A DNA stretch of 64,000 nt from Undaria pinnatifida (lineage: Eukaryota > Sar > Phaeophyceae > Laminariales > Alariaceae): positions 6,316,318 through 6,380,317 of the forward strand of contig JABAKD010000006.1 in assembly GCA_012845835.1 (NCBI GenBank), written 5' to 3'. The notes under the pieces are model-generated. The model saw only the letters and a list, made by a program, of their open reading frames with translations. It made no database searches and was not told where the DNA came from. The translations under genes and the position numbers were made by a program. This document shows positions 23,096 through 36,359 of this stretch, piece by piece (the stretch's first letter is position 1; every line of letters begins with the position of its first letter).

Positions 23096-26000
23096 CGGGC
23101 TTCTCCGTGTTTTCCGAATGCTTCTGTATGCTAAGCTTGTGCTCCTGGCTTGCGACTCGACGTGGAAAGTTGTGCTCCGCTCAGTCTGCCCAAGCTGCTA
23201 TCGTTGCTCCCGTGTCGGCTAAGTGCTGTGCTGTTGAATTCTTCCGGTTCCATGCAGGTTTTCTGCCGAAGCAACAGTGACTATCAGTGGTATATTCGGA
23301 TGCGGTCAAAATCATGCTGACCACGTCCATCGAGACGTTGTTGTTAATCGTAATAAAGAAAGGCCACAAAAAGAAACAAACGACGGAGACCGAAACACTT
23401 AACACCCACCTGCATGTGATTGTTTTCTATTGGTTTGATCTACAATCTTGGTCTGTTATTTTGCAGTGAAGGGTCTCTATGGTTTAGGTTTTTCAACGTC
23501 TTCTAGCCTTGCTCGACGCGAACACATGGCTCACTCAGGCCCTACGTACAACAGCAGCGCCCCTGGCATCTCTTGCCGTTGTGATCGCCACGAACGGTGC
23601 TCCTGTGATTGTGCGGTTTTAATAGCGCATCCGTATGGGTGTGGCCGTGAGTAGTGTCCTATGATGGGCAAACAGAAACAGAAAAACGATGAAAAAAAGA
23701 GCCGATTAGCCCCCGCCGCAAAATATTCATGTCCATATGCAGCAGCACAGCAGAGGGCGGTACAACGGCGGCCGTGCTTCGAGCCCGTGCTATATGCGCC
23801 AATCGGCAGGTCGTACGTCTGTATGGTTGATCCATAGCAGGAAAAGAGCCACGAAAAGGCTTTCACGTTTAACGCAACCGTCCATCACACATCGTCGGAG
23901 CTCATTGGAGATTGTTGTTGTTGTGGTCGTTGCCGTTGTTGGGGCTTTTGTTTTTGCCGTTGTTTTTTTCATACTCTCGCTGGCAGGATCAAATGCCTGG
24001 TCTAGGAACAGGCTCCAGTGACTGTGGAGTGGAAAGACTCTCAGGGAGTACATAAAAACAACTGAAGAGTGGTACGGGCTGGTTCACGTAGAAACCCCAA
24101 GTGTATTCCCCGGTGAGTTTCCACGCGTATTTTCGATTCATACCGTATATTTTCGGACACGTCTTTTATGTGGCCTTGCAAAGACCTCACCCGATGTTTC
24201 ATTTGTTTGCTTGTTTTTCCCCATGATTTTTCGTCAGTTAAGATATTCCTGACAATGTGGACCACCTTAGCCCAAACATTCGCGGCGAAAAAAAAAACGA
24301 AGCACCCTCGAAGGTCAGACCCCGGAATGGGCATGTAGAACACGTGTGCAAGAGTTAAGGGTCTATCTCACAAAACCGGCGTGGACATCTTGCCTTTTTG
24401 GCGTGAAAATGACCAATACACGTTATTTCCTTCAAATGACTTTGTTTTCGTGTAGGATCCAGTTTTTCGCCAGATTCTGTTTAATGTTCAACACAGGCAG
24501 ATCAGATGTTCGATTTGATCTTCGCGAACATTTCTGCAAGCGTGCCTGGGAATACGCCCAACCGGATCGTGCAAAGTGTGGCGCATTTTGTGTTCCAGCC
24601 TACGCTTAGATTGGTACAGGCAAATGCCTATTATGGTGATAGGTTGCTTGTGGCGACCATGTCGTCTTCCGTCACATCCTCTCCTAGAGAGGTTCTCGTC
24701 CGCTGGCTGACAATGTAGCTTTCGTCCCAGTTTTCCACACAATGTGTTCGTAACAAAAACCCGACCGCTGCCCGTCACAAAACACCGGTGATAGACTGAG
24801 TGCTGTACACCGTTAAGAGGTCGTACCCCCCTAACTGGCTTGCCACACTGTGGGCAGTTAAAGATGCAGTCGTCGTTGATTTCTTTTAACGAAGTAAGTG
24901 TATTGTGGAGAAAACAAATTTACGCCGCGTTCAATCCAAGATCTGATTCTCAAGCAGATGTTGGCCAAGATTGTCGCAAATATTCTTCATTTTCTGGAAA
25001 ATCGGAAGGTCAAAAAAGAAAATGTACAAAACAGGCCCCACCTAAGACCGCCCAGGAAAAGTTTGGCTGTGATCTCCGGGAATTTTGAACTTTTGGTCTT
25101 CCAATTGTCGCCGGTCTTGCGCCTGTGTTTGAAATATATAGACCAATGCATACCTGGGTTGCAAGCACATATTTCGCTTTCGTACATACGAGCCGAGAAC
25201 GAAAGGCTCCCGATACGGACTATCAGCGAATTGGCATATTGTAACTCGTGGGAAGCACATATATATTTAAACAAGCGCATAAAAAACGCGCGCTTCGCGG
25301 GCCTTAGTATTCTCTTTTGGACTGTTAAACATGAACGTCATACCAAGTTACCGAAAGCGCTACGAAAGTATTTGCGTTTGTGCCAATATCGAAAGGGGAA
25401 ATGCCCGGCGACTTTGCAGAGACCGCGAAGTGATAGAGGGAGGGAAATGCGAAGTACGTACGCGCAAGGTGGTAGAGGATGTGCACCTAAATAAAGCTCA
25501 CCAGTTATTCCCCCACGGTGGTACCGCTGTGGCCAACAATAAAAAAAAACACCCGGAACCTGGTACATTTGTATCAACAGGAATAATATAAACCCCAGTG
25601 GAGGCCCACAATCTTGAACTCCTACACGTGCTTCGACCAGAGCAGAGTTATCGTAGTGTCCATTGCCTCCAGATCGACCTCGATTCCAAACGTTAATATA
25701 AATATCCAGACCTATCCAAAAGTTGCTTCCAGCCACTCTCTGTGCTAATTTGTTTGGTGCGGGCTGGCTATTACGCGGCAGTGGGAAGCAGATGCCTCGG
25801 ATTCACACACTCAGCAGCAGCAAGGAAGCGCGGATGTGCTTACCGACCACCACTCACACACCCAGTCACTGAGAGTTGGATAAACACCAGAACGCAGGGG
25901 CCGCTGCAACAGCCGTAGTTTAGTAGGTAGCGCAGCAAACCATATACTGAGAGTTGGATGAACACCCGAACGCAGGAGCCGCTGCAACAGCTGTATTGCA

Positions 26001-27958
26001 GTAGGTAGCGCAGCAAACCATCGTGGTTTTTTGCCGGCGAACCGGAAGTTGATGTCTTGTATGACGGCTGTGTCACGTTGTGTTGCTTCCTCGCTTCCTG
26101 CTCGTATAATGCGTCTGTTTAGCTGTGCATTCGTTCGAAAAGCAGGTGGCGCCGAATTATGTATATCAAATCTAGAACTAATAATTTCCCTAAGTACGAT
26201 GATATGATTTCCACTACCAGGTAGACGGTATCATACCGGTAGCTGATAGTCGCCTAAGTGCTAAACCGACTTGCCGGGACTCGGAGGTTCGCCCGAGGGG
26301 CAACCTCCCCCCGCGCGGGCTGGCCCCCGATTGACCGGGGTAGGGCGGCGGGGGATCCAATGATGGACGTTCTCTGAGCTTTTGCTGCCGTCGTGGTTTT
26401 CTGACGGCCACCGGGAAGCGGATGTCGTGTTCGAATGGTTGGAATCGTGAGCGTTGTTTACTTGCTCCCTGATAGTGAACGCTGATGTTGTGCAGTGGGT
26501 TTACTGCTGTTTCGATATTCAAGTAAGTGGCGGTGGATTCTGCAAGTGGAAATGGTAGGCACAGTACCGTCGTATTATTGAGTACGATCCTAGATGATAC
26601 GGAACTTGTCGAACAGATTCGGCGGGAGTGAAAACCGGCAGTACCTGGAACCTAGAATACGGATACCAGTTTCCCATACAGCCAGCTGTAATAACAACCC
26701 AAGGTGAAAACCCACAGGCGGACACATGGTACGATAGAGGTATCAGCTTCGGTCTGTAATGGTTCTGATTGACGGCCCTCCATCCGCCAAAACCGCCTGT
26801 TTAAAGTTACATTTTTGCATAGCTTTCGTTGTAAACTATACCTGGGCATTGGTTTTTTTCCATCCGGTACCAGTCTTGTCTCTCTCATTATCAGTTGCTG
26901 GGAGAGGTCTTCAGCTGCGTAAAGGAGGAAACTCAGAAACAATGTGGTGCACCTCCGTTGCACGCGTCGGCGGTAACTCCGATGCGTTCCTCGTACAGAG
27001 GAGGCTTATTCGTAGTGCCCCGTTCTTCGAGGTCGTACTCGATCCCCAACCCTGATACACACCCTATGCTATCCACGTTCAAAAATGTGCATCCAACCCG
27101 CTGGTGTCTTCCGCTTCCGATTGATGCCGGCAACATATCACCTAAGAGCTAGAACGACTGTTAACAGCGTGACCATGAGGTGCATGTGTTTTCACTAATC
27201 CTCGGTGTGCGTAGATCAGCAAACAGTTGCGCCTTTTGCTCACGAAGGCGATGTAGGATGCTGTGTTCACCCGGTTGTCTTGCTGTTCGTTTTGAATGAT
27301 GCTCTTTGCTGGTAAACACTGCTGCTATGCGATGTGTTTGCGTTTCTTCGATAATCAACTTTCGCTCGATTCTGCATGTTCAATATACAACCACTCTATA
27401 TATTTGTTTGCGAGTGTGACGTGATGATGGTCGCCGAACCTGCTGGACCGGCGAAGCGGGATTTTGGAGTTCGCCCGAAACTTCCGCTCGCGCGCACCTC
27501 GCCCCCTGATTGGCCAAGGACGAGCCGGGCGGGGACCCTCGGCCAATAATAGGGGTGCGCGGCGAACGCAGAGATGAAATGCATATGCCTTATTTTTTTA
27601 TAGCTTGCTCTGTACATGTTCTTAGGCGTTTCAATGTTTCTCTAAACCCTATACCCTCCGTTTACGTCTCGTTCTTGCGCGGTATGGATGCTCCTACCCG
27701 CCTATCAGCGAATCGAATCCATGGCGGCCATCCACCCGCTAAGTTGAACCGCATAATTACTGCTCACGTCAGTAGTAAAACTTGCTTTACATTTATCCCA
27801 CGGGGCGCTTGGTCGGATCTCGATTACACCATTACGATATAGTTGTACCAGTGACGTCACAACATTTCTGTCGTTTCTTTGCCAGTGCTCAAGTGAACGA
27901 ACCTACACCGGACGATCTTGATCACCACTGATCGAGATGTGCGAGAATAATCCAATAG
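23096..27958. other. Left part of the central spacer, no gene recognised
   Basis: Open frames are short, apart from 24,898-25,494 on the plus strand (198 codons from a GTG), which shows no family signature and could be chance. Two GC-rich blocks (26,270-26,350 and 27,430-27,560) contain CCAAT-like words (GATTGG, GGCCAATAAT) and share TTCGCCCGA and CCCCCGATTG/CCCCCTGATTGG. They may be related promoter or LTR remnants. Confidence 0.35.
25868..26022. repeat. Two tandem copies of a 79-bp unit
   Basis: ACTGAGAGTTGGATAAACAC through GTAGGTAGCGCAGCAAACCAT occurs twice in a row with few differences. On the minus strand each copy can be read as a GLLRYLL ... FIQLSV peptide, but flanking frames close quickly. 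Confidence 0.75.
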
Positions 27959-30075
27959 ACCTGGACACCGTCAAGATACAGACTGTCTGTCCTTCCGACT
28001 GCCCTGTGCAACGCCACTCTCGGCAAGGTCAGCGAGAGGGCATATCTGCTACCTGACGCATACGAAAGGTGTCGAGATTTCCTGGACAGCCGTCCCGCTC
28101 CCCTCAGCAAACCCAGGCAAGCAAAGCAATCATTCGCTTCTCACTGTGTGACAGCCGTAGAAAGCCGCTCGGAGGATGAGCCGACATCGAAACGGCCGCG
28201 CGCAAATGGTTACCCGGTAACCGTCAGAGCGCCTGTTAACGACCATGGACCATCGTTGGGCAAGGAATCGAGGATAGGGTGGAGCGACACTCCCGTACCA
28301 CCCCGCCTTTGGCTTAGAGTGGGAAAATTACTGACGATACTCAACCTTTGGGTGGAGAAACGCTGCAGTCGATAGGTCGCCCTCTGCCCCGGGATGCTCA
28401 TTTCATGGCGTTGCTCCATGACCTGGCACCGTACACGGTGATAGAGACATTCAAAACGAAAGATTCATGACGGCAGTGACGCCCTAAGTGTCTTCGTGTG
28501 GGACGTACGTATCGGACAAGCAGCCAGACACGAGAACATCCTTTCTGACGTGATACTAGGTCTACAGAAGTTTTCAGCGTTAGGCAGCCGGAGTCGCGTC
28601 GTGGTTGTTGATGACCAAGGAACCTCCCCTGGGCCGGAAGACTGCTCCTCTCGCACCACCAACCGTGCCCGGTATGAAGCCACTCAACTGTCACTCCCGC
28701 ACGTCAAGAACGCCCTAAAGGTGAGCCATGTTGGTACGCTGGCATATGTTTGTTTAAACCTGTCAGGAACAATATATTATTGGATACAAGTCTAAAAAGT
28801 TGGGGGAAGGGGGGAGTTCATAGTAACAAATTTTGTTTGCACCATCCGGCGCCTGCGGCAAGGGCGATGGCTTAAGTTTACTTCCTACAACCGACAGCAG
28901 GTTCTGTTTAGGTTCCGTTCAAATTTGCTCTTAGCTAGTGTCCATTGTAGTTTGAAGCACAACATTATGCTGTATCGTGCAAGGCGTTGCCCAATTTGAA
29001 CGAATTTAATAGCTTCCCGAGCAACAAGGAAATTGGCACGCATTGGCGTCCACGCCAGCGATGACGCACGAACAAAGAATCAGTATGCACTAGTTCATTT
29101 ACCTCGGCCTTTAACTGATTCAGAAGACGCCGGAGTTCCCGGTTGTCTCCGTGGCAACGTTGAGCGTGAACATGGCAGCACCTCGTCTGGTCGAGTCGGT
29201 CACCAACACTACCCCGCGGTTCTAGGAGGTCGCCTTCGACAAGTCTGCAAGCAGTGTCCACGACAGCTTCTGGGCGTACATGCTGTGCGACGGACGGCCA
29301 GTGGTGCGTTGCAACGGACGATATGTTCCCACAGGCTGTTGTGACTTGTAGCATTGGCAGCTGTACAGACACGTTTGTGTTATTAAAGACACCGCATGGT
29401 AAGAATGCCGAAGCTAACGTTACACTAACGTCAAGAAAATCAACTTGTGCCGCGTCTCAGGTTGTTCGGGACAATAAGGCAGACCCGTCGCTCCGTCATG
29501 GTCACGAGAGCAACGATCCGCGCACGCTAACCGAACCCAGCCTTTGCCGGGTGAAGAGGGCCAGGACGACGCAGGTTGCGTGTGATCCCGACGACGAATG
29601 GCACGCCTACCTCCAAGATAGGACGAGTGCTCTGATCTAAATATGCACAGCCCAACATCAATTTATTATCCAAGTACCCAATTGTAGACCGTTGCCACTT
29701 GAACGCCGGTACCTCAACAAAAAAAGTCAAAGCTCTAGCTGAGCAAGTTTTGCTGGTAAGATTTTCATGTCGTCGCTATAGGGGCAAGGACGCTTAGATG
29801 CCTTTTTCAACCTTGTTCTGCGAATAGGTCGAACTCCTCAGTTCACATCAATCGTCGGTGAACTCCGCCTACCATGCTTGACCTTCCATGGCGGGAGACA
29901 CCCAACGCTCACTCCTATTGCGTGTGTACAAGGTCACATGCATGCACGAGACAACGCTGTAGAGGTCATTTTGATCGATGTCTTAGGCGTGGGAAGTCGA
30001 CATTGCCGTCCTGTGGTCTCCCACGAACCCACCCTCAAAACCTCATGTGTATATATCCCGTTGCGGGTTGGTTGA
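27959..30075 (+). other. Candidate exon chain of an unrecognised gene
   Basis: Several plus-strand segments read like protein and connect in phase if short GT-AG introns are removed. These are 27,959-28,294 (112 codons, with LCNATLGKVSERAYLLPDAY), 28,318-28,430 (GGETLQSIGRPLPRDAHF), 28,477-28,720 (FVWDVRIGQAARHENI; ends before a GTGAGC donor), 29,651-29,755 (35 codons, SKYPIVDRCHLNAG) and 29,782-30,075 (97 codons to a TGA). The implied introns are 23, 46 and 26 bases. Segments between 28,720 and 29,651 are not resolved. No domain was recognised. A frameshifted pseudogene, or chance open frames, would look similar. Confidence 0.28.
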
Positions 30076-31399
30076 GAGCTTTTTAAATCATAACCACACA
30101 CCAGACGCCAAACGCAGTTTTACCATTGTACCAATTGGCGCCCGTCGTAGAAATCTCCGGCGAAAGAATTAAGCACAGTACACTCACTCGGTGAATCGGA
30201 GCACCTTGTGCAACACATTTAGATGCCGGGATTGTGTCGCCTAACCCTGAGAACAAAGTACGTGGAGCACACGAGGAGACGTCGCGTCTAATCCAACTAC
30301 TAGTACTGCTGAAGTTGTCCAGTACAAAGTTTCCAACATCGCCGTCTGACAGCGGTTGTATCCGGAAGGTGGTAAGCCGTCAAGATCAGCCAATATATAT
30401 ATATAATTAGGCCAATGGACATCCGTACAGAAAAACTTTGGGTTGGATGTTAGAAAGTTACGTATCCCCCCAAACGTTCACTTTCCGTTGGAATTACGGA
30501 GGGTGTAGCCCTGAAACATACCTCGAAAAATCTCGAACGGACTGATCGCGTAAATCGTTGCACACGACACCACACATGTTGCATGACCACCGCCAGCCTG
30601 TTTAATACCCATCAACACTTGCCGCTAGATGCGCCATTGCTCTTATTTTGTTAGCAGGTTGCCTCTTGTCTGGAGTGGAAACGCCCAGCAGACATCCTTA
30701 CCCGAGCCACGAGGCTTTGGAAGCCGTTTTTTGCCGATCGGGTGCAACGCAGTCGAAAGGCCGTTTTGTTGATCGATTTTGACCCATTCGGCTCCTGAAC
30801 CGAGGCGTGTGCACGACTCCGGCTGTCACGAACGGTATGCGTAGGGTGTGCGCCGATTCCGCTTGTTGAAAAAGGCTGTAAACGCGACCTGGGAACAAGC
30901 GAAACGCGCGAGGATCATTTGGCCGTGTCCGGGAGTGAATGACTAATTCACTCTGATCTGCCTATCTGACGACATGTCCTTAACCGCCAACCGAGGCTTG
31001 GGATGAGTATTGACGCACGGTCCGTAGCCTGGTGCGTGGTGTGCCGACTTGTTTGGGCTATCAATGGTTGCCGGGCAAATGTCAAGCCACATTTTGATGG
31101 AACGTAATTGTTGCTACTCGATGCGGCGTGGATAAGACAGGACGACGAAAAAGATTCATTTGCGACAGTGTTCCAGCGTATGTACGTTTTTGGGGGGAAC
31201 GGATTGGGCTCTTTCTCGACCTCAACCTATGACGGCTGCTGTCCTGGCGTATTCCAAGGACGACAGACGCACTATGACCAGAGTCGACGTCACGGTTTCG
31301 CTGACGTCAATTTGCTAGCCCTGATGTAGTTCCTCTATGAGCCTTGGCACGGTACGTCCATCAGATATAACATCGCAAACTATTTTTTTTACAAAACAA
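30076..31399. other. No gene recognised
   Basis: Short frames only. A run of TATATATATA lies near 30,393-30,404. The composition becomes G-rich towards the next array. Confidence 0.4.
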
Positions 31400-34300
31400 T
31401 TTGGTGCCGAGCGTTTCAGGGGGGCTATAGTAACGTTAATGTAGATATGGCAAATCAGGGGGAGGGTATCGTCTAGCGTTTCAACGAGTGGTTTGAGTAG
31501 TCAAGCGTTCGACGGGGCGGGGAGGGGTTGTAATATTTTAGGAGGATGCGTGCTGTATCGCGCTTCATGGAGGCCCTACAGCTGGAAGAGTTGCAATGTC
31601 ACCCTTGATACGAACGATACTATATCACCCTTGATATGGACCTTTGTCTCCCTTGATGGAGCACGAATATCATAAGTAGTGTGGTACCTGCATCGTGAAT
31701 TGTCGCTCAAAATATTTCCCATGATAGTTTCAGGGGGGCTATATCACCGTTGATATACATGTAGTATATTAGATGGCCGTCGTCAAGCGTTGTAGTGGAT
31801 GATTTGAATTGACAAGCGATTCACAGGGGGGGGGGGTTGATAGTATTTCTGGCGGGTGGGGGCCTATGTCAACCTTGATACAGTGTGTCGGGGGGGGGCT
31901 GTATCAGCTATCAGCTATCAGCTATCAGCTACCAGCCTTGCTATGCTGTATTGGGGGCTGGGGGGTGGGCGAGGGTGCTGTAATACAACTCATACAGTGC
32001 ATTGGAGCGTTTGGCTTTATCACCCTTCATACAGTATCAAGGAAGGGGGCTATTTCACACCTTGTGCAGAGTATCGGAGGGGGGGGGGGGGGGCTCTAGC
32101 ACCGTTGATAATATACAGGGGGCTAAATTTCACCATTGATATAGGTAACCATCCGGCTGATTGAGGGAGAGATTGGGGGGGCTATTGTTTGGCAGGGGAC
32201 GATGTCTTCCCGGGGGGACTGATATTTTTCCGAGGGGGGGCGGATATTCCTGGTGGATGGTATTTTGAAGGCGGGGGCGATACACTTCAGGGGGGGATGA
32301 TATGCTTCAGGGGGGGGGCAAATGAAGCAAAGGAGGGTGATATATTACGGGCGGGGGTGATGTATTTCATGGGGGGGTGATGTTTCAAAATGGGGTATCA
32401 CCCGTGTATCGGGGGGAGGGGGCTGTGTTGCGGTTGATACGGTGTATCGGGGGGGAGGGGGCTGTATCACCCCCCCTGATACAGTGTTTCGGGGGTGGGG
32501 GAAGGGGAGGTCTGTATCAACCCTTATACAGCGTATTGGTGGCGAGGGATCACCGTTGATCATTGACGAGGGTGGTATACTTCCCCCTTGGATGTAGGTA
32601 ATATTATGGCTGTTTGAGTGGGAGGGGGGAAGGCTAAATTTTTCAGGGGACGATATTATCCACGGGAGGTTGATATTGTTTAAGGGGGGTGACCGGTTAC
32701 TCCAGAGGGGCTAATATTTTGAAGGTCCGAGTGATATAATTCAAGGGGGGGGAGGCATGCTTCAGGGGGGGATAATATATTTCAGGATTAGGTTAATAGA
32801 CTATATATCAGCAGGATATATTTCGGGGGGGGGGGGGGGGGGGGGGGATATTTTCAAGTGGGGTATCACCCGTGATAAAATCGTGATGCAGTGTATCGAG
32901 GGGAGGCGGCTGTATCACCCTTGATACAGAGTGTATGGGGGGGGGCTTTATCACCCCTGATACGGGGCGTTGATATTATACTACCACCCGCCGATAAAAA
33001 CCAACCCCCCCTGAAATCTCCGTTTATATCACTCTTGATAGTGGAGGCTATAACACCCTTGATACAGTATATCGGGGGGCGGGGCGTATATAGCCGTTGA
33101 TACTATACTACCACCCGCCGATAAATACCACCCCTCTCTGAAATCTCCGTTTATATCACCCTTGATAGTGGAGACTATATCACCTCCGATACAGTACATC
33201 GGGGGGCGGGGGTATATAGCCGTTGATAATATACTACCACCCGCCGATAAATACCATGCCCCCCATGCAATATTATATCCCCCCCCTGAAATGTCCGGCT
33301 ATATCGCCGTTGAAACAGTGTATTGGGGGAGGGCTATATCACCCGCGATACAGTATATCGGGCGGCGGGGGGTATGTCACCGACTGAAATACATGATCCC
33401 TCCCCCTCATATATAGTTACCCCTCCTGAAATATCAGCCTATATTACGGTTGATACAGTGTGTCGGGGGGGGCCTGATACAGTTTCTTTTTTCATATTTT
33501 GTTTCCCACATTTTTACTTTCCGGCTTTCGGACAAGCCGTTGTCACAGGTGTCGTCCCTTCTCCCTCCCGGTTCGTGCCTTCAATTTTTATCGCGCATAG
33601 GGTTCAGCAATCCCACTGCTCGTCGATTTTTCATCGAGTGTTGCTAACTCACGCTCTCGCGCTTTTTGCAAGTAAATTTATGCACAAGAAAAAGTCCCAA
33701 CTAATTTATACCAGCATGCACTCGGCGGGGCTCGAACGCACGAAACTAGCCTATACCAGGCTCGAAAAAAACCTGATACGTCGCCGGGAGGGACATCACC
33801 GCCTGAAATATGTGACCCCCCCCCTCAAATATATCACCCCAATCCCTGAAATATAGTAACCCCCCCTGAAATATGTCATCCCCCCCCGAAATACCGGCTG
33901 TATCACCGTTGGTACAGTGTATCGGAGGGGGGACTGTATCACCCCTGATACAATGTATCGGCGGGCGGGGGGTAGATCACCGACGGAGAATATATTAGCC
34001 CCCCCTACTACAGGGTATCAGGGGGGGCTAATACACAGTGTATCACGGGGGAATTACATCACCCATGATTCAGTAGATAGGGGGGCAGGAGGTATATCAT
34101 CATCTGTAACATATGACCCCCGTGTGAAATACATCACCCCCCCCTGATACATTGGGGGCTATACCACCCCTGATACAGTGGGGGCTATATCACCCCTGAT
34201 ACAGTATATCACCGACTGAAATATATTATTCCCCCCTGAAATATACCACCCCCCCCCTGATACACAGGGGGCTATATCACCCCTGATACAGTATATCACC

Positions 34301-34960
34301 GGCTGAAATATGTGATCCCCCCCTGAAATATATCACCCCCCCCTGACACAGTGGGGTCTGTATCACCCCTGATACGGTATATCGGAATACAAGGGGGCTA
34401 TATTACCGTCTGAGATATATCACCCCCCCCCCGAAATATATCACCCCTCCTGAAATATTCCAACCTCCCCCTGAAATATCCTGCTATGTCACCCTTGATA
34501 CAGAATATCGGGCGGCGGGGGATATATCTCCGACTGAAATATGCCACCCCACCGTGAAATATCGGGCTTTATCATCCTTGATACAGTACATCGGGGGGCA
34601 GGGGGTATATCACCGTCTGAAACATACTATCCCCCCGTGAAATATCGGGCGCTTACCACCGTTGATACAGTGTATCGGGAGTGGTGGAGGGGGCTGAATC
34701 CCCCCTGATAGACTTTTTGTTTGGACTTATCGCCCCCCCCCCCCGGTTCATGGGATCCCCTCCGCACTATCCGAGCCACACTTCAACGTATCACCCCGCT
34801 CGTTGATAGAATACAAAGGGGCTATATTTCACCCTTGTTTGTAGGTAATCATCCGGCTGTTTGAGGGGGAGGGGGGGTGATATATTTCAGGGGGGGGATG
34901 ACATATTTCAGGGGGGGGATATATATCAGAGGGGGATGATATATTGAAGCGCGGTTCGGA
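31400..34960. repeat. Degenerate G-rich/C-rich array built from GATACAGTGTATC and TATCACC modules
   Basis: Short modules such as CTGTATCACCCTTGATACAG, GTGTATCGGGGGG and GAAATATATCACCCCCCC recur dozens of times with irregular spacing. Runs of five or more G dominate the plus strand to about 33,480; runs of C become common after about 33,800. A single-base run of 23 G lies at 32,825-32,847. GATACAGTGTATC is itself nearly palindromic. A SINE-like repeat interrupts the array at 33,518-33,793. No gene is present. Confidence 0.85.
33518..33793 (+). mobile_element. SINE-like repeat inserted in the G-rich array (spacer copy)
   Basis: It has the same core as the copies in the two arms (TCATCGAGTGTTGCTAACTC, ACGCTCTCGCGCTTT, GCCTATACCAGGC). 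On the minus strand the end reads GCGTTCGAGCCCCGCCGAGTGC, a good B-box-like sequence. Its position as a clean interruption of a low-complexity array supports insertion of a mobile element. Confidence 0.55.
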
Positions 34961-35029
34961 TATTGCCGAAGCGATCCCATAAATCGGGGGCCCCGATAAA
35001 TCGCAACGCCCACAATTGCTAAACGATTA

Positions 35030-35560
35030 ATTATACCGTGATTCCGTTCCTAACTGCCCGCGCTCCCGGGAAAATCCCCACTAATCGATCACTACCTTAC
35101 GCGTGCTTTCGGGTGGTTTTTCCGTTTCTAACGACCCTCTCCTGTCGGGGATTCACCCCGGTTGCCAAACTATCATGGATGTGGCGATTTTCGTTTCTAA
35201 CGACCCGCTCACATCGGGGTTATGCCAGCACTGACCGACCACTATGTGCCTGTGCTTTCGGATAGTCCTGTTTCTAACAGCCCGTTCACATCGGGAACCC
35301 ACCACGGTTGCTAAACGAATATTGAGTGTGATGAGTTCCGTTTCTGACGGTCCTTGCGGTCGGGATTATGCCATCACCATCGCTAATCGACCAACACCTA
35401 CAAGTTCCTTCGGGTGGTTCCGTTTCAGACGGCCCGTGCGATTGAGAACCCACCACGGAGGCCAAACGAGTAGTATGTATTGATTCCGCTCCAAACGGCC
35501 CGTGCGATCGGGATTATGCCATCACCAGTTGACCACTACGCCCTCTTCCCCTCCGCTTGC
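35030..35560. repeat. Degenerate dimeric tandem array, period about 150 bp
   Basis: Two related half-units alternate. One contains TTCCGTTTCTAACGGCCCG followed by a CCCACCACGGTTGCTAAACGA-like stretch. The other contains the same head followed by GGGATTATGCCATCACC and an ATCGACCACTACCT-like stretch with TTCGGGTGG. About seven to eight half-units are visible. Confidence 0.75.
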
Positions 35561-35604
35561 CCACCCGCCGTGGAAATTTGCGGAGGGTGGGTGGGAAAAC
35601 AAAA

Positions 35605-35752
35605 CTGTAGACGACCCCTGACGTCCCTTTCCCGGTGCCACGGTCCTAGTTAGGTCGTACAGACCCTCCCTCGTTAGCTACCTCTTCTTGGTTACTCTGC
35701 TGCACCGACGATTCCACGCTTCACACAGCTCTACAGGTTTTTGCTGACATCT
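35605..35752 (+). repeat. 145-bp direct repeat, copy 1
   Basis: GACGACCCCTGACGTCCCTT through AGCTCTACAGGTTTTTGC matches 42,062-42,205 with about 90 percent identity. Copy 2 abuts the inner end of the right arm. Confidence 0.85.
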
Positions 35753-35959
35753 GACACATCGTTGTCCTCTCGGCCTCTTATTCATGTGGAACGTTCATTT
35801 TCTCACTTGTTACCCCGTACCAAACATCCCGCTACCCTACACAGAAAAAAACCGCGAAATATCGTTCGTCTATCTTTGTACCCGTTACCCCCAAACACCA
35901 AGTTGCCCAACGGCAACCTCCCTCCTTGGGTTTTCACTTCCACAAAACATGCTCTATAT

Positions 35960-36359
35960 TAATTGACGAAGCCTAAATGATGGGGGGGGGAGGAAAGGGT
36001 TGCACTGCTCCCGCCCTCCCCCCTGATGCGTACGTTCCCTTACCTCTATAAAGAATAGCAGGAGGGAGGAGGGGAAGGAGGGTCGCTCCTTCGCTTTCCC
36101 CTCTTGCTTACCCCTCCCCCACCCACACAAACGAAACGCGGTCGACCTACCTACGGCGGTCGACCTACCTACCGGTCGCGCTCCGCTCGTGAGACGCCTA
36201 CCCACACAAGACCGTGATTTCCCCACCTCTTCGTCCGGATATCTGTTCTGGCCGCTTTAGTTCCTACAGCAACAGTTCCCGAAGCGGTCCTTACATTACC
36301 GTACTTATTCCATTCCACGCCATCTTGTCTACATCTTCCCGGCTGTCCCTGCCACAAAA
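35960..36359. other. No gene; GC-skewed transition zone
   Basis: Purine-rich and pyrimidine-rich runs alternate. A short direct repeat, CGGTCGACCTACCTAC, occurs twice at 36,140-36,175. No coding evidence. Confidence 0.4.

Noticed and set aside
24898..25494. 198-codon plus-strand frame from a GTG start
   Set aside because: No ATG start, no domain, length compatible with chance in 64 kb. A GTAAGT directly before it would be a donor for a gene in another frame, not support for this one.
31809..32563. Gly-rich and Pro-rich frames in the G-rich array
   Set aside because: Products of homopolymer composition.
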